A stretch of 64,000 bases of DNA, taken from Synaphobranchus kaupii (Eukaryota > Chordata > Actinopteri > Anguilliformes > Synaphobranchidae). The notes below the pieces were generated by a model. That model searched no databases, had not been told where the DNA came from, and saw only the letters and a program-made list of their open reading frames with translations. Positions 11,701-23,400 of the stretch are shown in pieces. Each line of letters starts with the position of its first letter. Position 1 is the first letter of the stretch. The DNA is taken from NCBI GenBank assembly GCA_029718625.1, contig CM056380.1, positions 116,055,140 to 116,119,139 on the forward strand, read 5' to 3'. The translations under genes were made by a program, and so were the position numbers.

Positions 11701-14121
11701 TTTGGAGGAAGACACTTGCAATGGGGCCTTAAACTGGGCTAGGCGTTTGAATTAGGTGATGCAATTTGTCTTGACTGATCTTGTTGGTCACAATCCCCAC
11801 CCACGGTCATATGACTGACAAGCATGTGTTGAAACCTATTTTTATACAGTCTATGGTTGAAACTCACAGTATCTTTTCAGGAAATGTATTAGAAAATGCA
11901 GTTTAGACAATTATGGACATAATATTGTGCCAGCTAGGTACCCGAAGAGTGTTAAATAACACCAGTCACTGGTTCCCAACTCTGTTTAAACTGCCCCCCC
12001 CTCCCCCTAAAGTCAAAAATTTATTTAAGGACCCCCGCCAGAATTTTGACAAATAATTCATAAGTTCAAATCCTTCATTTTTAGAATGCCTTCATGCAAG
12101 GCGAGAGAAATGCTGGATAAAAAGCATTCAATTAAAATGACACTATAATGAGTTTGAAATTCAGGCCTTTCTAAGGTTGTGTGAATGCAGTACTTTTATC
12201 TTTTATTCATCAAACTCTTAAATTGACACCGTGCGTACGTTTACATTTACTGGATAGAATGGTAGGCTAAACTCTGACCGACAGGATTTCTAATGCATGC
12301 GTAATATGTTGCATTATGACTTCCTTTTGAAGAAGTATTAAATCATCAACTATCTGCGTGACCGAATGTGCATGCTGGCTTGTGTTTCCATCGTAATTCA
12401 TAACGTCTACGGAAAGAGGATTTAGCTTCTTAAGGTCATGTCAGAGATGGCTACGAATTCCATGAATAATAAATATTCCATATCCACATCCCTGGATTTT
12501 CAGTCAGATCAACAAATACTTTAATTTTCTGCAACATGCTGCATAACAAGCAATTACTGTAGAAGGATGATGCATTCTTTATTTGATTCAATTACAGACT
12601 AACGGACAAAATTATCTGGGGCCTAATTGGTGAAAATGTGGTCACCTGGTCACTGAAACTACACTTTGTGACAAACGAATAGTTCAACGAGAGAAAATGG
12701 CTATAAGCCAACCCTGAATTACATTACATTACAGCCATTTAGCAGACGCTCGTATCCAGAACGACTTAGACAGCTTTTTAGCGTAGTATCAATTTATACA
12801 GCTGGATTTAGGACTATACTGATGCAATTCCGGTTATGTGCCTTGCTGAAGGGCACCACGGCAGTATCTCACCTGGGAAATTAACATGCAAACTTTTAGG
12901 TTAACAACCAGGTTGCCTAACCATTATAGTGCACTGCAGCCTTATTGTTACACAAGTTATTGTGTAAGATTATGTTAGAATTTTTTTTTACATTTTCAAC
13001 AACATTAATTGATCAATGTATTGGCTGTGACAAAGACCAGCATTCACAGTGGGTCTGAATTTGAAAACCACTGGGCTATCGAAAGCCTCACTAGCTAACA
13101 TGCTTTCTGACTGATGTATATCCCTAGTCCCTCACAGGACACCTGTCAGCTGCCTTCCTGAAGTAATCCAACAGGCTCATCTAATCTATGGCCAGTTAAA
13201 TGACAACCAGCATTCCTACGGTCCTTGACAAACGGGACACTAAAAACGAAAGCACTAGTTAGTTAACAGTCCAACCAACGTGTAAACTCAGCCGTTTCAG
13301 CTAACGTTGCAGCATAACAATGTAGTTAGTCATTTGGATAACTAAGTCAAAATGAACAATAGGAGTTCTGACATTAGATTGTAACTAGTCTGCCAGCATT
13401 CTACAACTAGATGGCAACTCTGATCAGTGCTCGCTGGCTCATTCACATTTTGAGTAATCTCTCGTGATTCAGTAGTTAGGTAGTATGGTAAGTAATATGC
13501 GGATTTTGCATTGGAGACAAACTTAAGTTGCTTTGACAATTGCCCAAATTGAATAATTAAACAAATTGCATTTAAAATTTGATTGTGTACAAATAATTTA
13601 TGCATTCTTAAAATGCGTTAATCGTACCTAGATAAGTTTGGAGAACAAGAATTGTAATGTACACGGCTTCCATTTATAGCCCAGATGTGGGCGGGAACAT
13701 AATTCACCATCAGGCGTAAAATGCTGCGCGCGAGACGTCGCCCGATCACATGCATTGTGTGCTTAATTAAACGAGGTATGGCTGTCGCACCCATTCTGTT
13801 AAAATAAATTTAATAAACCACACAAACCGACAATGACAATTTTAAAGAGTCAAGAACAATAAACGGTTTATACTCACACCACGCCAAGGTCAATACTGAG
13901 GCGGAGGGTAGAACTGTGAATCCATACAGGGCTCCTATATGCAGTAAACACATTAATACAACGTTTCTCCATACTATTTCCCTTGGCGGTTTAGGACCTT
14001 CTTTTTCTTTGTAAGTATCATCAAAAACGTCTTCTACTGATGACAGTACTCCTGCCGCCTCTCCGTTACTTCCTTCGGTAGAATTCGGGTACGTTGTCGC
14101 CGTCACCATGGTCTCGGTCAT
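5791..14121 (-). CDS. scd: Stearoyl-CoA (delta-9) desaturase, five coding exons
   Basis: Introduces the delta-9 double bond into stearoyl/palmitoyl-CoA at the ER membrane, with di-iron bound by three histidine boxes. Exons read on the minus strand: 14121-13878 (TYKEKEGPKPP, VWRNVVLM, LLHIGALYGF), 10046-9918 (box 1, HRLWSH), 9171-8964 (box 2 HRVHH, then SETDADPHNA and FFFSHIGWLLVRKHPDV), 8318-8085 (LRYTIVLNATWLVNSA) and 5990-5791 (box 3, GEGFHNYHH; stop TAG). All junctions have GT/AG and coherent phases. Nine single-base indels interrupt the frame: two missing bases in exon 2 (one inside the first histidine codon of box 1), two extra in exon 3 around box 2, one missing and two extra in exon 4, one missing and one extra in exon 5. 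Correcting them gives about 337 residues, the usual family length. The family assignment is firm. Whether the copy is functional, a young pseudogene or error-affected is open. Confidence 0.93.
6985..8084 (-). repeat. 37-bp minisatellite in scd intron 4 carrying copies of the exon-4 splice donor
   Basis: About 30 head-to-tail copies of a 37-bp unit fill the donor-proximal part of intron 4. On the minus strand each unit reads as GTGAGACC (or GTAAGACC), then CATACCCCTGCACTCTGTA, then TAGTGCTATAG. The last block repeats the final bases of exon 4 (TAGTGCTATAG at 8085-8095), and the first block is its 5' splice site. The array abuts the exon, so every unit carries an exon-tail/donor pair. Variants are mostly single substitutions (tata/cata, gggg/ggag/ggcg). 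Confidence 0.95.
10047..13877 (-). other. scd intron 1 (3.8 kb)
   Basis: The intron runs from the GTGAGT donor after exon 1 to the CAG acceptor at 10047-10049. It contains a (CA)n tract near 10601, a C-run near 10501-10514 and a SINE at 12722-12950. I see no further gene in it. Confidence 0.7.
12722..12950 (-). mobile_element. tRNA-derived SINE with L2-like tail
   Basis: The plus strand begins with ATTACATTACA and then the reverse complement of the tail motif GAGCGTCTGCTAAATG, followed by material shared with the copies at 28768 and 62622, such as the 'acagctggat' and 'caccttgc..aagggca' blocks. It lies in scd intron 1, in reverse orientation, and has diverged (for example cgtatccagaacgactta). 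Confidence 0.75.
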
Positions 14122-14496
14122 TTCTTAGACAAGCAAGAAAATATCATACATTTTGTTAGCCACTTTCAATTAAAAAGCGTCCAGTTGTGTCCTACCGGGA
14201 AAGCTGGTCCATGCATTGCATTGCATTGCATTCGTGTCCAAATTCTGCAGCTCTTAAAAGGGGTGTGTCCCCATTTCCTTCAGTTACGAGGACAGAGCAC
14301 AAAATAACATGCATGCAGCTTGCCCCTTCGATTATTGTTCTTTCCCACTTACCGAAAGAGATGCAACAGTTCTGTGCTTTTAAAATGAAAACCAAAAGCC
14401 GATATAACGTTAGCGAAGGAAGGCAGGAGTCTTCACAATGAACGCTGTGTTACTCCTGATGATAGCCTACCTTGTGATTTAGTTTGGGAGAGGACG

Positions 14497-14558
14497 TTAT
14501 AAAGACTGCAATTGGCGGAACAGAACTTGCTACCACCTCACTGTGAAAGCCTCATTGG
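14497..14558 (-). promoter_or_regulatory. Putative scd core promoter: TATA box and two CCAAT boxes
   Basis: On the minus strand, upstream of the scd start at 14121, there is a TTTATAA element (14497-14503), a CCAAT box (14511-14515) and a second CCAAT box (14554-14558). Paired NF-Y CCAAT sites with a nearby sterol-response element are typical of SCD promoters in other vertebrates. An ACCACCTCAC stretch (about 14532-14541) lies between the boxes and could be SRE-like, but that is weak. It implies a start near 14470 and a 5' UTR of about 350 nt. Confidence 0.5.
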
Positions 14559-15596
14559 TCGCCTGCTATCTGCTGTTCACGTTTTACAGTCATGTTCATT
14601 CCAACCAGCTGCACGGATTCACAGGCAAATGCAGTGAAGTCACAAACAGTCGCGTTAACACACGCACTGAGGAATTACGTAACGCCTATGTTTGCATAGG
14701 ATGGAAGTTACACGAGTCATTTTCTTTTATTTTTTTCCGAATTAGCCAGTCACTCGGAGTCATTGTTCAAAAGTAACCCATACAAATAGCCTACATAGCA
14801 GGATGTTTGTATATCCTACAGTAGCCTGTAACGTCAGAGAAAACAAAATAGGCTATGCGATTAGCTGCGTTAGCCTACCCCACGCAATAGTCCCCTCGCG
14901 ATTTAACGCAGCTTGTTGGCCTACCACTGACAAATTCTGCGTAAGTACGCTACATAAATTCCATAAAAACTAGTCTCCATGTTGGCTGCAGATTCATTTA
15001 AATACTTCAAACCATACAAGGGGTGCTGCAGGTCTATCTGGAAAAGACCGATGCTGGAGATGCAATTGTTCCCTTGTTTTCAATATACTGAGTTTACTCC
15101 TGATTGTAGTTGTTTTTTTCTTTCTTTTATTACAGGCAGTGTTTTTGGTAGTGGTTCTGGGGAAGTAAATACATTAAAACTAACGTATATGTATAAAATA
15201 TTTCCATTTCATCGTGCTAATGCTAATTGTCACAATACAATAATAAACATACGCAGTTACGTAAAGGCCTATAACACAGAAATTTAGGAAAACCTTTTTT
15301 TGTTGCAATTATTTTTACGTATCTTTTGATTCAGTATCCTAGTCTGGTATTCAACAGATTCATTTTGACATCTCTTAAGAGTAGGTTGAACATTTGTGGC
15401 TTTAATTTCGAAGTAACAGTATTACAAAAGACTTTTGGGTACAAGGACAAATTACTGAGCAAGCCTTGCCTACTTGCGCCATCTAGTGAGTAATCTTGAG
15501 GTTGCAATGTTTTATTTACATATTTTTTTCAAGCATCAAAACTGAATTGTAGAACATGCATTCACTATGAGAAATCAAGTCTTCAGTCATTTCTGT
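14559..15596. other. Intergenic spacer between scd and trmt2b
   Basis: No coding similarity is visible here. It holds the upstream flank of scd and the downstream flank of trmt2b. Short ORFs in it look random. Confidence 0.5.
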
Positions 15597-15602
15597 TTAT
15601 TT
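15597..15602 (-). promoter_or_regulatory. trmt2b polyadenylation signal (AATAAA)
   Basis: AATAAA on the minus strand about 50 nt downstream of the trmt2b stop codon. This gives a very short 3' UTR. Confidence 0.6.
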
Positions 15603-15648
15603 CCCACACAACTGCTACACAAGATATTTGACCGTTCTGCAGACTGTG

Positions 15649-17205
15649 CTACCTCTGGAACAGCAGCAGAAGCTCACAGTGCAGTGTGTGGGGAAACATG
15701 TCCACTGGCACGGTGGCCTTCAGGGTGAACGGCTCTCCCGTCAGCTTCTTCCGCGGGTCAGCGGGGCAGCAGAGCTCCAGAAAGTTCCTTGTGGCCTCTC
15801 CCTCCGGCTTGCAGGACACGTAAACCAGTCTGCGTATGGATGGAAGGTTCCGGAGCGCTCGGACCGTCCTGTAGTGCAAGCCGGCCCGGGAGGGGTTCGC
15901 CACGACGACCAGGCCGTGCTGGGAGCTGAGTGAGGGCAGTAAGCTTGGGAGTACCTCTTCAGCCTTCCCAGGGAGGAAGCTGCAGTTCCACGCGTGGTTA
16001 AGTGTGGCGTTGTACCTGGCATCCTCCACGGCCTGCTCCACGATCTCCACACCAATCACCCTGCTCACCGCGCTAGCCATGGAGATGCCAATAACCCCCG
16101 CCCCACAGCACACATCCAGCAGCGTGGCTCCGCCCAATCCTGCTTCACTTATGTCACTCAGCTCTCCGACAGCTTCGCCTACATTCCCCAGAGCACTCAG
16201 CTCTCCGACAGCTTCGCCTACATTCCCCAGAGCACTCAGCTCTCCGACAGCTTTGCCTCCATCCTCCAGAGCGCACAGCTCTCTAATGCTGTTGTACAGC
16301 ACCTCTGCGCCCGCCGTGTTCACCTGGAAGAAGGCGTCAGGAGAAATACGGAACCTGAGCCCCAGCAGGTCCTCGTAGATGTGCGAGGCCCCGTAGAGGA
16401 GCTGAAACGGGGCCTGCTGATGACTGCAGCGGGTCATGGAGCTCTCCTGGAAGTACAGAGAGTCCAGCTGGCAGTCGGCTCCGGGGCCCTGGGTGAAATA
16501 CTCCAGCAAAGCCGCCTTATGGAGCTGGACCTCATCCAGAGCCATAGTCTGAGGGTGGAAGAACACTATGGCCATGGTGTGGCCTGCTGAATTAGTCCTG
16601 ACCGTAATCTCCCTCCAGTGGCCTCCCTTGTGGAAGAGGAGGCAGGGGTCCAGAGGGGAGAGACGGAGGAACTCCTCGTAGCATCGCGCCACCAGCTTGT
16701 GTTTCTCCGGCACGTTCCGCAGGTGGTCTCCCCCGACACACACGATGTTGCGTTCCTTCCCAGTGCCCACGTAGAACCCCACCGTCTTGGGATCGCCCCC
16801 TGGCCCGACGTTAACAGAGAAGGTGGACTTGTTGCGGTATCCGTCCGTGACTGGTGACGGTCGTATGGGCAGCACAGGGGGGCAGCGATAAGCCCCAGCA
16901 TCGGACAGGCAGCGCACAATGTCCTCCTGCCGCTCCTGTTTGAGCTGCAGCTGCTGCTCGTAGCTCAGCCGCCACAGAGGGGTCACGACATCCGCCAACC
17001 GCTCTTCCCAGGACACAGCCTCACCCCTTTGAGGCTTCCGGTGTTTCCTTCTCTTCCCTTTCTGAGCTAATGCTCCTATTGAGTGTTTGAGGTCCTTGGA
17101 GGCGATCACATCCTTTACTGAACTGCTCAGATCAGCTTTTCTTGGGACTGCTCTAAAATTCTGTTTGCACCTAAATACCATTCTTAACTGCATAATAGAC
17201 ATCAT
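15649..17205 (-). CDS. trmt2b: tRNA/rRNA (uracil-5-)-methyltransferase homologue B, single exon
   Basis: A TrmA-type SAM-dependent m5U methyltransferase. The mammalian orthologue works in mitochondria on tRNA T-loop U54 and on 12S rRNA. The 518-codon ORF is open throughout. It shows a basic N-terminus (RCKQNFRAVPRKADL; KGKRRKHRKPQR) suited to import, a central PDAFFQVNTAGAEVLY block, the SAM-binding LLDVCCGAGVIGI loop (about residue 360), NPSRAGLH (about 437), and the catalytic motif VYVSCKPEGEATRN with Cys465. The C-terminus DMFPHTLHCELLLLF matches the family. An in-frame 13-residue duplication (ELSALGNVGEAVG) occurs before the SAM loop. The length is close to the human protein (about 500 residues), but there is no intron. 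AATAAA lies 50 nt past the stop. The family is sure; B rather than A is very likely. Confidence 0.92.
   Translation of the reverse strand: MMSIMQLRMVFRCKQNFRAVPRKADLSSSVKDVIASKDLKHSIGALAQKGKRRKHRKPQRGEAVSWEERLADVVTPLWRLSYEQQLQLKQERQEDIVRCLSDAGAYRCPPVLPIRPSPVTDGYRNKSTFSVNVGPGGDPKTVGFYVGTGKERNIVCVGGDHLRNVPEKHKLVARCYEEFLRLSPLDPCLLFHKGGHWREITVRTNSAGHTMAIVFFHPQTMALDEVQLHKAALLEYFTQGPGADCQLDSLYFQESSMTRCSHQQAPFQLLYGASHIYEDLLGLRFRISPDAFFQVNTAGAEVLYNSIRELCALEDGGKAVGELSALGNVGEAVGELSALGNVGEAVGELSDISEAGLGGATLLDVCCGAGVIGISMASAVSRVIGVEIVEQAVEDARYNATLNHAWNCSFLPGKAEEVLPSLLPSLSSQHGLVVVANPSRAGLHYRTVRALRNLPSIRRLVYVSCKPEGEATRNFLELCCPADPRKKLTGEPFTLKATVPVDMFPHTLHCELLLLFQR
16155..16265 (-). repeat. In-frame 39-bp coding repeat in trmt2b
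   Basis: Two full copies and a diverged partial copy of a 39-bp unit encode ELSALGNVGEAVG twice, preceded by ELCALEDGGKAVG. The unit is a multiple of three and keeps the ORF open. It lies in the linker just before the SAM-binding loop. Confidence 0.9.
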
Positions 17206-17458
17206 GCTACTAGTATAAACAAACCACGGATAGAAGTCTTCAGTTTCAGCCTGATATGATCTTCACCATTCGTCAATTGAGCGCATACACCGTGCTAAAA
17301 CGAGTCCGACTACTTTTCCTTGTTTTCTGTGGCGCTACCTGCCTGAACTGTAGTCTACTTGACGAGTGACGCGATATAAACGTTCCTGTCTGAAGCCTAT
17401 TATTCTGACGTCATCGGAGTGCGACCTCCAGCAATTTAGTAGTAGTTCCGCTGTAGCG
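17206..17458. promoter_or_regulatory. Bidirectional promoter trmt2b / dnajb12 with a CRE
   Basis: The trmt2b start (minus, 17205) and the dnajb12 start (plus, 17459) are divergent and only 253 bp apart. A perfect palindromic cAMP-response element TGACGTCA lies at 17406-17413, 45 bp upstream of the dnajb12 ATG. I see no TATA box. Divergent housekeeping gene pairs commonly share such short promoters. Confidence 0.6.
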
Positions 17459-20400
17459 ATGGAATCAAACAGAGACGAAGCGGAGCGCTGCTTTGAGATC
17501 GCGGTCACAGCGCTAAGAAATAACCACACAGATAAAGCTCAGAGGTTTCTAGAAAAGGCTTACAAATTATTTCCCACAGAGAAGACAAAAGGTAAGTTCA
17601 AACACATACAAGACGCCGAAATCGACACCGTGGTTTAGATCCTGCTTGGTGGACTTCGGGCCATGGGAGGCCCTGTGGAAACTGGGACAGTAATATGCGC
17701 AAGCGCGATTGGCAACTGGGGCGTCTTGGTAGTGGTAGTCCTTGTGTAAGCAATTATTACACCGTGCTGATGCGATTGTTTATCAATGTGATTGGAGGTT
17801 AGGGGTAGGAAATATATAAACGTAACGGCATTATTCTTGTAGCTTCATTGCAGTGTCCATTTAGAACACGAAGGGAATGGTATTTGGGGTTGCTAACTGC
17901 CTAGCTAGCTAAAGTTACTAGGGTGGGTAAATTTGACTTCCTTCCATACTTGGGCAAGAAATTATATTTGTCAGTTCTGTTTTCAGAGTTGCGGGAAACG
18001 TCCACCCATTTCCACGCACTGTTTGTTGTTACATTTTGATATTCATATCACGCACTTGGTAAATTATTAGCGAAGCCTGCTACAGTAACGTAGCTATATT
18101 GCGAGAGTCCCTTAAACGCTCGTCTGTCAAACTACAGTTCCCGTGAATACTCGACGAACAACATCGAAGTCTGATTAACTTGGCTAACAGTTTAGCAGGC
18201 TCGCTAGCAAATTACAACACTAAATATGGTATTTTACAAAATGCTGCGTGACTGAGTTAGTGTGAGGTTTTACTGTACTGCACTAATTCGAATAAGGTTG
18301 TTGTTGCTATTGGTAATAGTCATAATAAGCCAGCTAGCTAGTATTCTGTTCTTGGGGCCAAGAATGTTTTATGCTAAGAATCGGGAAGCAGCTAGCTCGC
18401 TTGCTATGTTAGCTACAGTTTGTATTTGCTTGGCTAGTTAGCTTGTTATAGGGGTTCATTCTTCAATATATGGACATACTAACTGATAAGTCTACATATG
18501 TATGTTCTGTAGATTAAAAAGCTTTGGTATCTAATCTAACTTTCTGGATTAATTTATTTCTGTGGTAGAAATCACCAACCATCTTAGCTCTGTGGCTATC
18601 TAGCTACATCTAAATTCAATATGAGCCCGCTAGTAGCTACGGCAGTTTTTTTAGAGTCTAGTAATCCAAACCCAGACCGCGTGGTTAAATTGCACTTTTT
18701 AATATCACATAATTGAAATGCTTGGTTGTGTAGTTATAAAAGACTATTCACATATGTTCATAACTGTTCGAGGGCAGCCAAGTACTACTTACTTGTGCTT
18801 TTGTTACCAATATTTAGTATTTTAAAAAATTATAGTTTTCATACTAGACTACTATAAATCTCCAGTAAATCTGATCAATACATGTACAAGGATTTTAGTT
18901 AGAAAAGCCGAGAAATCATTCTGTATATTCAACAGGTTGATGGACACCCTAGGCTGTAAAAACCAGCTGTTCTATGGGGGAGTGTAGATAAGTACAATAA
19001 GGATTGAAGCTTGAATTATGATCTGAACATATACAATAAGATTAAAACATCAATAACTTATAAGGGAAAAATCCAATTTTAGATATGCATTTAATGATGG
19101 CGACAAATGTAAAATTTGATATGTCAAATTTTGTCTTTATTTATATGTTTGTTTGTGTGCTGTGGGTCTGCCCCACTGTCTTTTTGTTGTTGCTGGGGCT
19201 ACAAATGAAGTTCCCAAACGGGAAAATAAAAGTTATTCTATTCTATACAAAGTCATGTTTTTATAAATACATAGGCTAGTCACTAACTTTAGTAAAAATC
19301 TGTTGTAAAGCATCGACTTCAGAAGTTCAAAATGTGAGGCCAACGACTAAGGCCAAATGATCTTATTTGACACTGATTCATATCTAAAACCCTCTACTGC
19401 TGCAGTACCAGGATGGAAAATGTATTTATGCAGGAAACCACAATTTGGGATTGGGAACTGTTTATCCACATATGGAACTGTCATCATGAACAGAACAGAG
19501 TTTAATATTCACTCGCTGATAATGACAACATACTTTAGCCATATAAACGCAAGGTTAATATTCACTCGCTGATAATGACAACATACTTTAGCCATATAAA
19601 CGCAAGGTTAAAATTTTGGAACATTTGCTCACGACCAAATGATGATGATCAAAGCCAGCTCTGCTTATGAAAGAACAAAATTAGCTTTGACTAAAACATC
19701 AGTGTTTTATAAAATGTGTACAAAGTGAGTTTTATAGTTAACATCAAATGAATCATAAGGTTACCAACACACTTTAATGCAATCATACCAATGATCACTT
19801 TTCTCAATACTTTTTATTGACAATGACACGGTGTATAAAGCAGAAAAAGAATTTGCTTTTAAAAATGGATTATGATTATTAATTCATCCATACTAAAAAC
19901 TGACGCTTGACCCATCATGTTTCTGTATGACGGAGAGGTCTAACCACCTAATCCAGGATACTCTAGTCCAGGGGTGTCCAATCTTATCCGGAAAGGGCCG
20001 GTGTGGGTGCAGGTTTGTGTTTTAGCCCAGCACTACAACACCTGATTCAACTAATTAACTAATCATGCTCTTCAATCAAGACCTTGATAAGTAGAATCAG
20101 GTGTCATAGTGCTGGGCTAGAACAAAAGCCTGCACCCACACCGGCCCTTTTCGGGTAAGATTGGACACCCTTGCTCAAGTCTGTGGGAAAATGACAACCC
20201 TAGATGGGCTGACTGGGCTGTTCTCATTGTGTATGGTCGTGTTATTGCTATGGGTTTAACTTGCTGGTTGTCTTTTTTTCCAGCACTGCTTGAGTCTATC
20301 GCACAGAATGGGCAGGCCTTCGGTCAGAGCGACCCGTCCAGAACAAGCGACGGCTCAGGCGCGCGACATCGCAAACCAGCAGAGGGCGAAAACGCCACGG

Positions 20401-23400
20401 GCGAGAAGGCCGCCGACGCGCCAAAACCCTACACTTCAGATCAGCTGGAAGCTGTCAAGAGGTGCCGGCATTTTAGTGTTCCGTAAATAACGGCCGTATA
20501 TCAGTCCCTGAAGCATGAACTGTAAAACTATACCGAATACTGCAGCGTTTTTCCCACCCATTTTATTTGGAAGCGACCCCATTCTGTTTAATTCCAGTTT
20601 GGAATACTGGCCAGGGAAGTCTGTTCTTCTGTGACATCATTTGTTAGGGAGAGTGCAGCTGAGCGTGGCGTGTGCTCTCCTCTGCAGCCCCTGCAGTTAG
20701 CCTCTGCACAGCCGAGCGTGGCGTGTGCTCTCCTCTGCAGCCCCTGCAGTTAGCCTCCGCTTATTTTCACTCAGTGACCCACCGGCTGAGCTGCGCAGCC
20801 ATAGTACCGCAGGCGGTGTTCATGTGCAGCTGGTTTGCAGGCATTTGATTGGCCAAAAGGGGTGGGGCAGGGGTCCTGCCTCCTGTAACTCCCCCCTGGG
20901 GCGCATCACTGCGCTCGTACTTCTGCTCAACGCGTCAATCAGAAGCCAAGAGTGTGGCTCTATTTTCACATGTAAACAATGTTCCCTGGCCAGTATTGGG
21001 CTTCTGTATCAGAACCAGAATCATTGTACTTGGAAACGATTGGTACCGAATGTTTCAATGGGCAGATGTCACTTCTGTCGTTTTATTATATATATATATA
21101 ATTTTTTTTTTGTCTCCTGTGTGTTTCTCACCTCAGGATAAAACGGTGCAAAGACTACTATGAGATTCTGGGATTGAGCAGGGACGCGTCTGAGGAGGAC
21201 CTTAAGAAAGCATACAGGAAGCTGGCCCTAAAGTTCCATCCTGATAAAAACCATGCTCCCGGAGCCACGGAGGCCTTTAAAGGTAAGCAGGCGTCCGTTC
21301 AGCCGTTCTCTGGGTACGGTAATTATACGCCGTCTGTGATGCTGTAACAGTCCTGCTCCGTATATCCGTTTTGCTGTAGCCATTGGAAACGCGTACGCAG
21401 TTCTCAGCAACGCAGACAAGCGGCGGCAGTACGACCAGTTTGGAGAGGAGAGAGCGCACCCGTCCCGGCACGGCCACTCGCAGGACTACAACCGCGGCTT
21501 CGAGGCCGACATCTCCCCTGAAGACCTGTTCAACATGTTCTTCGGGGGTGGATTCCCGTCGAGTGAGTTTATCTGTCCATCTCCTCACCTCTCTCTCACC
21601 ATCTCTCCATCTCCCATACCCAGTGTTCACATGCAGAACGGTCTCCTCACCTCTCTCTCACTATCTCTCTCCATCTCCCATACCCAGTGTTCACATGCAG
21701 AACGGTCTCCTCATCTCTCTCACTATCTCTCCATCTCCCATACCCAGTGTTCACATGCAGAACGGTCTCCTCATCTCTCTCTCACTATCTCTCTCCATCT
21801 CCCATACCCAGTGTTCACATGCAGAACGGTCTCCTCACAGAAAATGTACTTTTTCCATTGTTCTCTGAATTTATTTTCCATGCAGGGGCATTTTTAACAT
21901 AGGCAGGCCCCTATACTAAAATACAGTGCAGGGAAACATTGCGTTCAAAGCCCCCATTTTAGATGTTTTTCTGCAGATTTAATTTGGAGTGAAAGACCTT
22001 TAATACTGTAGTGAATAAACAGAGTTTTACTGGGACAGAATGAGACGTGTTCTCCAGGTGCTGTGCTGGTGCTGGAGCACGATGCAGTCCCAGTGTTAGT
22101 GATGAAAATGCCCATCTTCTCCCCTGCAGGTAATGTTCATGTTTACAGCAACGGCAGAATGCGCTACAATTACAACCAGAGACCAGAGCGGAGAGAACAG
22201 CAAGGCGACGTAAGTAACGCCGTTCAACCAAATTTCTCAATATTTTCAGCAAGCTTAGTGGGGAAAAGTTTGCCCACAGTTGAGAGGCTGGGAAAACTGT
22301 GTTGCCTGATATGTTAGCCTAGTCACCCGAGACTGCTGTGGTGCGTCTGCATTTTCTTTGCAGTGGGTTTGTGCTGTGATGTGTGTGTTAGCAGTAGTGT
22401 AAGAGTATGCACCGTCTGCGCAGTGGTGTAAGTTTATGCACTGTCTGCGCAGGGCGGTCTGGCACTCTTCGTCCAGCTGATGCCCATCCTCATCCTCATC
22501 GTAGTGTCTGCGCTCAGTCAGATGATGGTGTCCAGCCCTCCCTACAGTCTAAGCGTCAGGCCGTGAGTATCTGACCAATCCACACACTCCCTGCCCAATC
22601 CACACACTCCCTGCCCAATCCACACACTCCCTGCCCAATCCACGCACTCCCTGCCCAATCCACGCACTCCCTGCCCAATCCACGCACTCCCTGACCAATC
22701 CACGCACTCCCTGCCCAATCCACGCACTCCCTGCCCAATCCACGCACTCCCTGCCCAATCCACGCACTCCCTGCCCAATCCACGCACTCCCTGACCAATC
22801 CACGCACTCCCTGACCAATCCACGCACTCCCTGCCCAATCCACACACTCCCTGCCCAATCCACACACTCCCTACCCAATCCACACACTCCCTGACCAATC
22901 CACACACTCCCTGACCAATCCACACACTCCCTGACCAATCCACACTCCCTGACCAATCCACACACTCCCTGACCAATCCACACACTCCCTGCCCAATCCA
23001 CACACTCCCTGCCCAATCCACACACTCCCTGCCCAATCCACACACTCCCTGACCAATCCACACACATCCACACACTCCCTGACCAATCCACACTCCCTGC
23101 CCAATCCACACACATCCACACACTCCCTGACCAATCCACACACTCCCTGCCCAATCCACACACTCCCTGCCCAATCCACACACTCCCTGCCCAATCCACA
23201 CACTCCCTGCCCAATCCACACACTCCCTGCCCAATCCACACACTCCCTGACCAATCCACACACATCCACACACTCCCTGACCAATCCACACACTCCCTGA
23301 CCAATCCACACACATCCACACACTCCCTGACCAATCCACACACTCCCTGACCAATCCACACACATCCACACACTCCCTGCCCAATCCACACACTCCCTGC

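Larger units (their letters stand above)
17592..20283 (+). other. dnajb12 intron 1
   Basis: The intron runs from GTAAGT to the CAG acceptor. It holds a foldback MITE (19971-20170) and a short tandem duplication (19502-19610). No other coding sequence is recognised. Confidence 0.7.
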
